Positions 44,939 through 51,777 of a DNA stretch of 64,000 bases are shown here, piece after piece. The position numbers were made by a program, and so were the translations under genes. Source of the DNA: G963665925 sp963676345 (GTDB taxonomy: Bacteria; Bacillota; Clostridia; Peptostreptococcales; Acidaminobacteraceae); NCBI GenBank assembly GCA_963676345.2, contig CAXXTS010000004.1, positions 434,001-498,000 on the forward strand. The letters run 5' to 3'. The notes under the pieces were generated by a model that saw nothing but the letters and a program-made list of their open reading frames with translations, was not told the origin of the DNA and made no database searches. How positions within the stretch are numbered: the first letter of the stretch is position 1; each line of letters begins with the position of its first letter.

Positions 44939-44967
44939 TTGCACCGGTGGTTTACGCATTCTATATA
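44939..44967 (+). promoter_or_regulatory. Promoter of the secreted CBM protein
   Basis: TTGCAC (44939-44944), 17-bp spacer, TATATA (44962-44967). A small GGGGCAAGCCCC hairpin lies in the 5' leader just before the RBS. Confidence 0.65.
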
Positions 44968-45027
44968 CAAAGCAGTGATAAACCGTGTAACTGAAGGGGC
45001 AAGCCCCTTACATAAAGGAGGATAATC

Positions 45028-46308
45028 ATGAAAGGTTTTAAAAAATTTCTGAGTGTCACACTGGCAGCAGCATTAGTGCTGGCCGCGTCTGCAGTGAGTT
45101 TTGCAGATTCAGCCCCAAGCTGGCTTATGAATAAGGACTATGAAGAAGGGGATTATGTAAAATTCAGAGGCAGTATTTACATCGTTACTAAAGATCATGA
45201 GTCTACGGCAGACAAATATCCTGGCAATAGTAGCTACTGGAGTTTTTACAAAAAAGGCGCTGGATTTGCAAAAGGCGAATTGCCGACAACCGGCGGTTAT
45301 GACCATCCGTCTGACAGAGACCGTGATAGAGATGAAGACCGCGATAGAGATGATGTAGATTCAGATGATGAGCGCATCTATGAAGAGCGTCAAGTGAAAG
45401 TTTACTATGAAATTGAAGATGTAGATGAAGATGGCTACACTGCAAAAATCACGATTGATAATGAAAATGAGATAGATCTAGAAGACTGGTCGCTGATGTT
45501 TGATTTTGATGATGATGAAGAAATCGTCGATTTCGATTCTGATGTTGATGTAGATCAAACTGGGGATGATGTTGTTATTACTCCAGATTCAGAATGGATG
45601 GCTGTTGAGTCTGAATCAGATATTTCTTTTGAAATTGAAATTGAAGCGGACTACAAGGTAGAGTCAGATGATGAGGACGATGATGCAGACGAAGCAGATT
45701 TTGAAGATCAGATTGAGCTGCCATCAGACTTTGATTTGGATTTGGTCTTTGAATCTGTAGAGACCGGAGCAGTCCTTATTCAAATGGATGAACCGGACTT
45801 TGATGATGACCTGTTTACGCCAGAAGTAAGCGTTGGCGATGAAGAACAAGAAATTGAATGGGGCGAATCGGCACTGTTTACAGATCTGATTGCGGACGAA
45901 GACTACGAAATTGAGGCGGACTCTTATGAAGAGGACGGTGTACTATACCGTGCGGTTATTGAAGAAGACGAAGTTTCAGTGGATTCAGAAGAGCTTAAAG
46001 TCATTGAAATTTACTACGAAGAGGTTGAACAGGAAGAAGAGACAGGCAAAGTGCTTGTTTATATGTTTAAGCCAAGCTTTGATGAAGATCTATTCACACC
46101 AGAAATCACAATCGATGGTATAGAAAAGGATGTTGATTGGGGCGAGTATGTCTACTTCAAGAACCTTGAAGCAGGTGAAAGTTTTGATGTAGAAGCAGAG
46201 GACTATGAAATTGATGGAGAAACATTTGAACCTGAGCTCAGTGTTGATGAAGTATATGTTGAAGAAGACAAGGTTAATTATGTACTGATTAAGTATGTAA
46301 GAGACTAA
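45028..46308 (+). CDS. Secreted acidic protein with chitin/cellulose-binding-like domains
   Basis: 426 residues. A signal peptide (KKFLSVTLAAALVLAAS) ends near residue 27. A CBM5/12 chitin-binding-like module follows (about 30-75, WLMNKDYEEGDYVKFRGSIY), then an Asp/Arg-rich linker of DRDRDEDRD type (about 90-115), a CBM2-like beta domain (about 120-215) and two tandem repeats of about 85 residues with MDEPDFDDDLFTPEV and FKPSFDEDLFTPEI. The whole is extremely acidic. It may coat or bind cell-wall or environmental polysaccharide; no catalytic domain is seen. Confidence 0.85.
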   Translation: MKGFKKFLSVTLAAALVLAASAVSFADSAPSWLMNKDYEEGDYVKFRGSIYIVTKDHESTADKYPGNSSYWSFYKKGAGFAKGELPTTGGYDHPSDRDRDRDEDRDRDDVDSDDERIYEERQVKVYYEIEDVDEDGYTAKITIDNENEIDLEDWSLMFDFDDDEEIVDFDSDVDVDQTGDDVVITPDSEWMAVESESDISFEIEIEADYKVESDDEDDDADEADFEDQIELPSDFDLDLVFESVETGAVLIQMDEPDFDDDLFTPEVSVGDEEQEIEWGESALFTDLIADEDYEIEADSYEEDGVLYRAVIEEDEVSVDSEELKVIEIYYEEVEQEEETGKVLVYMFKPSFDEDLFTPEITIDGIEKDVDWGEYVYFKNLEAGESFDVEAEDYEIDGETFEPELSVDEVYVEEDKVNYVLIKYVRD

Positions 46309-46359
46309 TGTGATTTAGGGCAGGAACACATAACAAGAGGTTTAAATTAAGTAAGTGAT

Positions 46360-46412
46360 AAAGAGCACCTGCAGTTGACACACCTTGTGTGATCTTTTGC
46401 AGGTGCTCTTTT
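46360..46412. terminator. Bidirectional terminator between the CBM gene and ABC-F gene
   Basis: AAGAGCACCTGCA pairs with TGCAGGTGCTCTT; T-runs on one side and A-runs on the other serve both convergent genes. Confidence 0.85.
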
Positions 46413-46437
46413 AAGGTTGTACATAGGCAGATAGATA

Positions 46438-48063
46438 CTAACGTGCCTTCGATTTGTAGGCATCATAATTGCCTGAGTACATGGTAAGACTTCCATTTTC
46501 AAAGGCCAAAATTTTGTCTACGCAATTATTAAGGTAGTATCTGTCATGAGATACAGCTATGACAGTACCTCTAAAAGTCTTAACTGCGTGTTCAATAGCT
46601 TGTCTAGATGCCAGGTCCAAGTGGTTGGTCGGTTCATCCAAAATCAGCAGATGGGGATTTTGAAGCATAATCTCAGCCAGATAAACCCTTACACGCTCAC
46701 CGCCACTTAGAGATGAAAGCACCGTATTGACCTGATCATCATAAAACTGGAAGTCCGCTAAATGACGTAGGGCCGCAGACTGCTCCAGGCTACTGCACGC
46801 TGTAATATGCTCTAGAACTGTGGAGGACTCATTCTCAAAAGAAACACTCTGTCCTAGATAGCAGGTGTTTAACCATTTACCCAGCATGAGCTCCCCTGTA
46901 TAGGCAGTGTCTTCTTTCATGAGCATTTTAAGTAGGGTAGACTTTCCACAGCCATTGGGGCCGATAATACCAACCCGGTCTCCTCCGTAAATGTTAAATG
47001 TAATCCCCGTAAAGAGTGGACGTGAGCCAAAGTGTTTTGATACAGATTTTGCCCATGCGATATCCTTGCTGACATGCCCATGTGCCTGCAGGTTTAAACG
47101 CGGGCCTGCATTATTACTCAGGTGCCCTGATGTGGCCATGGTCTGATGTGTTTTGAGCTCTTGCTTGAGCCGGTTAAGTGCATGACTTCTACTTTTGGCT
47201 TGCTTTATTTTATTATTGGCAGTCAGTTTTTTTACCTGAGCTTCCTGATCTCTAATGCGAATGCGCAAGTTTTTGGCTTCTTTTAAATAATATGCACGCT
47301 GAATGTCTTTTTGCGCTATAAAACTGGAATAGTTGCAGCGTTTAACGAGCAGGTGTCCGTGGTCGATTTCAGCTGTTCGCGTGCTGACCCGGTCTAAAAA
47401 GTAGCGGTCGTGGGAGACGAGCAGAACCCCACCTGTGAAGTGCTTGAGATACTGTTCAAGCCACTCGATTCCGACTAGGTCGAGGTGGTTGGTCGGCTCA
47501 TCAAGGATAAGCAGGTCTGGCGATTCAATGAGAATGCGTGCCAGTGCCACTCGAATACGCTCACCACCACTTAAACTGTCTAGGGGACGGTAAAGTGCGT
47601 CTTTTGAAAGCCCTAATCCAAGTAGGGTCTTTTTTATTTTGCTTTCGAGAGTATATCCCCCCGCCGCCTCATACTGACTTAAGACCCGCTGATACCGCTC
47701 CAGCACTTTTTCAAGTTTTGGGCTGTTCTGGGCAAGATCTGGACGTGCGAGTTCTGCTTCTAGTGCCTGAAGTTTTGTTTCAAGTGCTTTATGTTCTCTT
47801 AGAAAGAGTGCATTTTCCTCTCCCTGCATAAGCTCATCACTCAGCTGCGATAAATATCCAATTTTTGTTCCACGTGCTTGAATGACCCGACCACTATCCG
47901 GGGTTTCTAGACCCATGGCAATACGAATCAGGGTACTTTTACCAGTACCGTTATTACCAATAAGGGCTACGCGTTCATTTTTTTCAATACTTAAATTAAT
48001 GTCATCGAGTATTTGACGGTTGGTAAAGCACTTAGTGATTTTGTGAAAATGTAGTAAACTCAT
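46438..48063 (-). CDS. ABC-F family ATPase, probable ribosome-protection or translation factor
   Basis: 541 residues. Two ABC ATPase domains without membrane helices: Walker A GNNGTGKST (about 42) and GPNGCGKST, signatures LSGGERIRVALARI and LSGGERVRVYLAEI, Walker B LLILDEPTNHLDL in both halves. A charged interdomain linker (about 240-325, rich in Lys/Arg/Gln) is the part that reaches the ribosome. Members either confer antibiotic resistance by ribosome protection or act as translation factors. The start is ATG 48061-48063 after GGAGG; a TTG start 27 bases upstream is unlikely. Upstream lies an attenuator leader, the usual control of the resistance type. Confidence 0.93.
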   Translation of the reverse strand: MSLLHFHKITKCFTNRQILDDINLSIEKNERVALIGNNGTGKSTLIRIAMGLETPDSGRVIQARGTKIGYLSQLSDELMQGEENALFLREHKALETKLQALEAELARPDLAQNSPKLEKVLERYQRVLSQYEAAGGYTLESKIKKTLLGLGLSKDALYRPLDSLSGGERIRVALARILIESPDLLILDEPTNHLDLVGIEWLEQYLKHFTGGVLLVSHDRYFLDRVSTRTAEIDHGHLLVKRCNYSSFIAQKDIQRAYYLKEAKNLRIRIRDQEAQVKKLTANNKIKQAKSRSHALNRLKQELKTHQTMATSGHLSNNAGPRLNLQAHGHVSKDIAWAKSVSKHFGSRPLFTGITFNIYGGDRVGIIGPNGCGKSTLLKMLMKEDTAYTGELMLGKWLNTCYLGQSVSFENESSTVLEHITACSSLEQSAALRHLADFQFYDDQVNTVLSSLSGGERVRVYLAEIMLQNPHLLILDEPTNHLDLASRQAIEHAVKTFRGTVIAVSHDRYYLNNCVDKILAFENGSLTMYSGNYDAYKSKAR

Positions 48064-48180
48064 AATTTTTTCCTCCATATTAGTGTACAAAGCTTAATAG
48101 GGAGCAAAAATCTCGTGCTTGATATAAGACGCACTGAATTAAAGTACGTTCATAGGGTGTTTATGAAATTGATTATAAAT

Positions 48181-48218
48181 GCAAAAAACTCCGTAACACA
48201 ATCGTTACGGAGCTTATA
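48181..48218 (-). terminator. Attenuator terminator upstream of ABC-F
   Basis: CTCCGTAAC / GTTACGGAG with a six-base loop and six T, 118 bp before the ABC-F start. Its 5' arm is also complementary to an upstream leader segment. Confidence 0.85.
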
Positions 48219-48435
48219 CTTAGAATCAGGGCACAAAAAATGTGCACGTAAAACAGCGGCATGTTAAGCCACGTTTCAAGCATAAGATAGATTTAGCGTA
48301 ATAGCCGAATTTTGATATGACAAATAAGCGCTGGAATTAGAGTCCAGTCGCCCGCTGAGAACAAAGAAAATTTTGTTTGTCAGCTCGGCTACTCACAACT
48401 ATAAGCTCCGGATTAAGCTCACCGATTTTCGCTTT

Positions 48436-48498
48436 CTATAAAACGAAGCTCATAGCTGGACAGCCTGCAGCTGGTGTATTGTGATGAATGCGTATCAT
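48436..48498 (-). CDS. Leader peptide (20 codons) of the ABC-F attenuator
   Basis: ATG 48496-48498 with GAGGTGG 5 bases before, ending TAG 48436-48438. The peptide begins MIRIHHNTPAAGCPAMS. Its last codons form the 5' arm of the protector helix, the geometry expected of a drug-sensing leader peptide. No homologue is known to me. Confidence 0.6.
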   Translation of the reverse strand: MIRIHHNTPAAGCPAMSFVL

Positions 48499-48546
48499 TT
48501 TTCCACCTCATGCAGTCTACCTCATTTAATAATTACCTACACCATT

Positions 48547-48576
48547 AGCATACCATTAAACTTTTTTTAATGTCAA
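48547..48576 (-). promoter_or_regulatory. Strong promoter of the ABC-F leader
   Basis: TTGACA (48571-48576), 18-bp spacer, extended -10 TGGTATGCT (TATGCT 48547-48552). Start near 48540. Confidence 0.8.
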
Positions 48577-48605
48577 GATATTTTTAACAAACAGCCATTT
48601 GGGCA

Positions 48606-48655
48606 TAAAAAATCCAGCAGACTTGTACAGGTGTGTAGGGTTAGCTGCTGGATGC
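48606..48655 (-). terminator. Terminator of the carbonic anhydrase gene
   Basis: Minus strand ATCCAGCAG / CTGCTGGAT with a 24-base loop and TTTTTT. Confidence 0.85.
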
Positions 48656-48658
48656 ATT

Positions 48659-49291
48659 TTATCCATTTGCGAGTTCAAATTCCTCTTTGGTTTTGTTATA
48701 GATAAAGACTTCACCTGTTTCAATGATATAATGCCACCCGCTCAGTTCAAGTGCACCGGAACGGACCTTTTCCCGAATATAGGGGTAAGAAATCAGGTGT
48801 TTAAGCTGTTCAATAACATTGGCTTGTTCCATCATCCACTCACGAGCTTCTGGTTCATCAGCAGGAATTTCACGGCATACACGCTCAGTCACGGGGCCAG
48901 TCAGCTCAAGCCATTTCTGTGTATGGGGTAAAACATGCTTAACGCCATCAGGGTTTAACGCTGCGGCGCAGCCACCACAGTTGGAATGACCGCAAACGAT
49001 TATGTTTTCAACGCCTAGTGCGTTTACAGCGTATTCAATGGCCGCTGTTGTAGATAAGAACTCTTCTGCTTCGCGATAAGGTGGAACAAGATTGGCAATA
49101 TTTCTGACAATAAAGAGATCCCCAGGAAGAGTGCCAGTAATCAGATTAGGATCAATCCTTGAGTCAGAGCAGCTAATAAAAAGTGTGTGTGGTTTTTGCT
49201 TCGATTTGAGCTGTTTGAATAAATCTTTGTGCGATTCAAAATCACTGCGTTTAAACTTGACGATGCCATCCAAAAGCTTTTGCATAATCAT
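48659..49291 (-). CDS. Beta-class carbonic anhydrase
   Basis: 210 residues. The zinc ligands are in CSDSRIDP (Cys, Asp) and CGHSNCGGC (His, Cys), with the Asp-Arg pair SDSR intact. It interconverts CO2 and bicarbonate. The start is ATG 49289-49291 or the ATG two codons on; GAGG precedes. Single-gene unit with its own terminator. It is divergent from the chemoreceptor. Confidence 0.95.
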   Translation of the reverse strand: MIMQKLLDGIVKFKRSDFESHKDLFKQLKSKQKPHTLFISCSDSRIDPNLITGTLPGDLFIVRNIANLVPPYREAEEFLSTTAAIEYAVNALGVENIIVCGHSNCGGCAAALNPDGVKHVLPHTQKWLELTGPVTERVCREIPADEPEAREWMMEQANVIEQLKHLISYPYIREKVRSGALELSGWHYIIETGEVFIYNKTKEEFELANG

Positions 49292-49406
49292 ACCTCATTT
49301 CCGTATAAATATTTTGAATAGTTTATCACACGTAAAAGGTAGAGTAAAGAGGGAATTTAAGCGGGACTCAAGTGTTTTTTAGACGAGATGATGTGCGACA
49401 TGGGAC

Positions 49407-49480
49407 TTGACATATTTTCTTAAAAAAAATATTATATTTCAAAGACAAAGAAGTCCTGAGGGCCTTCTTTGTCTTTTTTT
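49407..49480 (+). promoter_or_regulatory. Promoter followed at once by a terminator-like hairpin
   Basis: TTGACA (49407-49412), 17-bp spacer, TATTAT (49430-49435) would start RNA near 49442. From 49441 the RNA would form AAAGACAAAGAAG / CTTCTTTGTCTTT followed by T7. Either a very short RNA is made, or the hairpin is a 5' stabilising structure on the chemoreceptor mRNA. Confidence 0.5.
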
Positions 49481-49640
49481 GTAGGGGTTAAAGAAATGCA
49501 TCATTGCATAAATAATCATCGATAGTTGTCTTTAGGCATTTGTATGATTGCTTATGAAATGATAAAAACGCAGGTATTTCTTATGACCTAACGATCACTT
49601 GAAAAAGGTAGAGAGCCAATTGGCGACAAGGGGAGGGACT

Positions 49641-51131
49641 ATGAACGAATACAAGCGGATTTTGGATGCTTTAGAAGAAAACATTGAAGACTGTCTGTCT
49701 ATGGACATTCCGGCGGAAGGACACAAGGGCAAGAAGCGTCAGGTACTTCATATTATTGATCAGTTTAAAGTAGAGCTCTACAACCAAATATTTGGAATGG
49801 AGGTTGTTCAGGCCCAAATGACCACGTCCTCAGAAAATATTGTGCAGTCATTGAACCGTCAAAAAGAGGCCTCAGACAGAATGTTTGCAAGTTCCAATAA
49901 ATTAAGAAGTGAAAATGAAAGAAGCAATAGGATGGTCAATCAGTCTATGACTGCAGCAGAAGGCATTTTGGAAAGTACAAGTGAAATCAGACGCTCATCG
50001 ACCCAGTTGTCAGAAACGTCCGTGGAGGCTAAGGGAATTATTGAAGTGCAAGTGGAGAACTTATACAACATAATTGAGGAGGTCAACTCCATTGAAAGAA
50101 CCAATCAGGTCATGCATGAATCCATCACAGCCCTGCAGTCAGGCATTGTGTCTATATCTGAAATACTGACATCTGTACAAAGCTTTTATAAGCAGACACG
50201 AATGTTAGCCTTAAATGCTTCCATAGAATCCGCAAGAGCAGGAGACGCAGGGCGTGGATTTGCTATTGTCGCAAAGGAGATTGGTACCCTCGCTGAAGGG
50301 AGCGAGGTGTCTGTAAATGAAATTATAGATATCATGAAGAACATCAATGATAAGATCAAGCTCGTTACAGAAACATCGGAAGCAGAGAGGGCCACTATTG
50401 CCCATGCTGTGGTTAAAGCAAATGACGTTCATGAAGGTCTTAATACCATCACTCAGGTTTTCGACACCATACAGACACAAGTTTCCGGTGTAGACAGCCT
50501 GTTAGATGGCAATTATAAAATGACCAATGCTGTTTATGAGGAGCTTTCCAAAACACATGAAGCCTTTCAGGAAATGACTGAGACCATTTATGCTCTGAAT
50601 ACAGATATAAGCGTTCAGCAGGAAAATACAGACCACCTGATGGGAATTGAGGGCATTATTGGAGACATGAAGCAGAGCCTGCTCAACTTAACAGGCCATT
50701 ACAAGCTCAATCTACTTGATGTTGCAAAATCTCGTGTTGTTGAGAAGGGCAATGACATTATTTCAGAACTGAGCGCATCGATATGTAATAAGCTTTCCAC
50801 AACATCTTCAGTAGATGGAGATGACCTGCTGTCAGGGAAACACACAGAGGTGCATAAGGAAATTTTAGATGATAAGATGAAGGACACGCATTATATTGAA
50901 GCCATTTGGACCAACGATGTCAAAGGTGAGTTTATCTACTCCAATCCACCAGCAGGTATTAAGAATGCAACCATCAGAAACTGGTTTAATGAGGCCATGA
51001 AGGGCCAACCCTTTATTTCAGACATTTATATTTCAGGCATATCCAAATCACCATGCATTACCATCAGCATGCCGTTTGGGAAAAAAGACAAAGTACAAGG
51101 GGTACTAGGGGTAGATGTACAGATTGCGTGA
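49641..51131 (+). CDS. Soluble methyl-accepting chemotaxis protein with C-terminal sensor domain
   Basis: 496 residues, no transmembrane helix. The highly conserved signalling tip is LALNASIESARAGDAGRGFAIVAKEI (near residue 195), flanked by long coiled-coil. After the signalling domain comes a C-terminal PDC/Cache-like domain (about 370-496) with FIYSNPPAGIKNATIRNWFNEAM and GVLGVDVQ. Most receptors have the sensor N-terminal, so the order is reversed. I start at ATG 49641 after GGGGAGGGAC. It should join cytoplasmic arrays and sense an internal ligand. Confidence 0.92.
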   Translation: MNEYKRILDALEENIEDCLSMDIPAEGHKGKKRQVLHIIDQFKVELYNQIFGMEVVQAQMTTSSENIVQSLNRQKEASDRMFASSNKLRSENERSNRMVNQSMTAAEGILESTSEIRRSSTQLSETSVEAKGIIEVQVENLYNIIEEVNSIERTNQVMHESITALQSGIVSISEILTSVQSFYKQTRMLALNASIESARAGDAGRGFAIVAKEIGTLAEGSEVSVNEIIDIMKNINDKIKLVTETSEAERATIAHAVVKANDVHEGLNTITQVFDTIQTQVSGVDSLLDGNYKMTNAVYEELSKTHEAFQEMTETIYALNTDISVQQENTDHLMGIEGIIGDMKQSLLNLTGHYKLNLLDVAKSRVVEKGNDIISELSASICNKLSTTSSVDGDDLLSGKHTEVHKEILDDKMKDTHYIEAIWTNDVKGEFIYSNPPAGIKNATIRNWFNEAMKGQPFISDIYISGISKSPCITISMPFGKKDKVQGVLGVDVQIA

Positions 51132-51146
51132 AAGACAAAGAAGTGC

Positions 51147-51209
51147 ATTCAAATAGAAAGAGGCGCCATTCGAATTTGCATTCGAAATGGCGCCTCTTTC
51201 TATTTGAAT
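51147..51209. repeat. Long hairpin heading the second repeat array
   Basis: 51147-51174 pairs with 51181-51209 (28 bp with one bulged A), six-base loop. The right arm leads directly into the repeat units, as at 19431-19494, although the arm sequences differ. It could also terminate the chemoreceptor mRNA. Confidence 0.85.
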
Positions 51210-51210
51210 A

Positions 51211-51391
51211 TACGGCGCGTCTCGCGACGAGGGCAATCGGAGATTGCACGGTGCGCTTCTGAATAAGTTATGGAAGAGGCGTGTCTCGCGACGAGGGCAA
51301 TCAGAGATTGCACGGTGCGCTTCTGAATAAGTTAGGGAAGAGCGCGTCTCGCGACGAGGGCAATCAGAGATTGCACGGTGCGCTTCAAAAC
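51211..51391 (+). repeat. Tandem array of a 63-64 bp repeat, three copies
   Basis: The core GCGACGAGGGCAAT recurs at 51224, 51288 and 51351. Each unit has GGCAATC-nn-AGATTGCAC, an imperfect hairpin, and GCGCTTCTGAATAAGTTA-type filler. The core is clearly related to the 19492 array (shared GCGCGxCTxGCGACGAGxGCAA ... TTGCAC). Confidence 0.88.
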
Positions 51392-51468
51392 CAAGAGCAT
51401 GTATTTTGATAGAAGTGTACGTTCAAATAATCGACTTGAAATAGGTGTAAAACACTTCCAAAACGCGC

Positions 51469-51498
51469 TTGACTTCTATATATAGTGTGGTGTAAAAT
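51469..51498 (+). promoter_or_regulatory. Promoter of nrdDG
   Basis: TTGACT (51469-51474), 18-bp spacer, TAAAAT (51493-51498); transcription would start near 51505. Both NrdR boxes overlap or abut it. Confidence 0.65.
51473..51488. promoter_or_regulatory. NrdR box 1
   Basis: 13 of 16 positions match the consensus ACACTATATATAGTGT; core CTATATATAGTGT. It lies between the -35 and -10. Confidence 0.8.
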
Positions 51499-51503
51499 AA
51501 ATC

Positions 51504-51519
51504 GTACAATATATAGTGT
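51504..51519. promoter_or_regulatory. NrdR box 2
   Basis: ACAATATATAGTGT core, 13 of 16 matching. Its centre is 31 bp (three helical turns) from box 1, the standard NrdR spacing. Confidence 0.8.
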
Positions 51520-51669
51520 TTACGGGTCTTGAAAAAGATAATAGGGAAGGAAGTGAAAGTCTTCCACAGCCCCCGCTACTGTAAGTGTGACGAACGCTGC
51601 AAACCACTGTCGAAAGATGGGAAGGGCAGTAAGTAGGAGGACCACGAGTCAGGAGACCTGCCTGTAAAC
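51518..51669 (+). ncRNA. Cobalamin (B12) riboswitch
   Basis: P1 pairs GTTTACGGG (51518-51526) with CCTGTAAAC (51661-51669). Inside are AGGGAAGGAAGTGAAA, CACAGCCCCCGCTACTGTAA, the B12-box-like ACCACTGTCGAAAGATGGG and GAGTCAGGAGACCTGCC, the family hallmarks. It is followed by a terminator, so B12 should switch nrdDG off. Confidence 0.92.
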
Positions 51670-51713
51670 TTGAAGTCAGTCTTCGGTGGGAAGAATGGAA
51701 AGTGATTTTCGTC

Positions 51714-51746
51714 AAAAATACTACCCCGATGTAGTATTTTTATTTT
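51714..51746 (+). terminator. Riboswitch expression-platform terminator
   Basis: AAAAATACTAC / GTAGTATTTTT followed by ATTTTG, between the aptamer and the nrdD RBS. Confidence 0.85.
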
Positions 51747-51777
51747 GCCCACATGTCAACTCGGAAGGAGAAAATAC

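Larger units (their letters stand above)
48064..48540 (-). promoter_or_regulatory. ABC-F attenuator leader RNA
   Basis: A 477-nt leader. Three exclusive helices are visible (minus strand): protector 48444-48457 with 48397-48410 (14 bp, three G-U); antiterminator 48400-48410 with 48208-48218 (11 bp perfect); terminator 48189-48197 with 48204-48212 followed by TTTTTT. Between the protector and the terminator lies a further structured domain closed by TAGCCGA/TCGGCTA and TGACAAA/TTTGTCA. The protector overlaps the end of the leader peptide, so a stalled ribosome would free the antiterminator. Confidence 0.75.

Noticed and set aside
48064..48540. T-box leader before the ABC-F gene
   Set aside because: No T-box AGGGTGGnACCGCG motif and no aminoacyl-tRNA or amino-acid gene downstream; the leader peptide and helices fit attenuation better.
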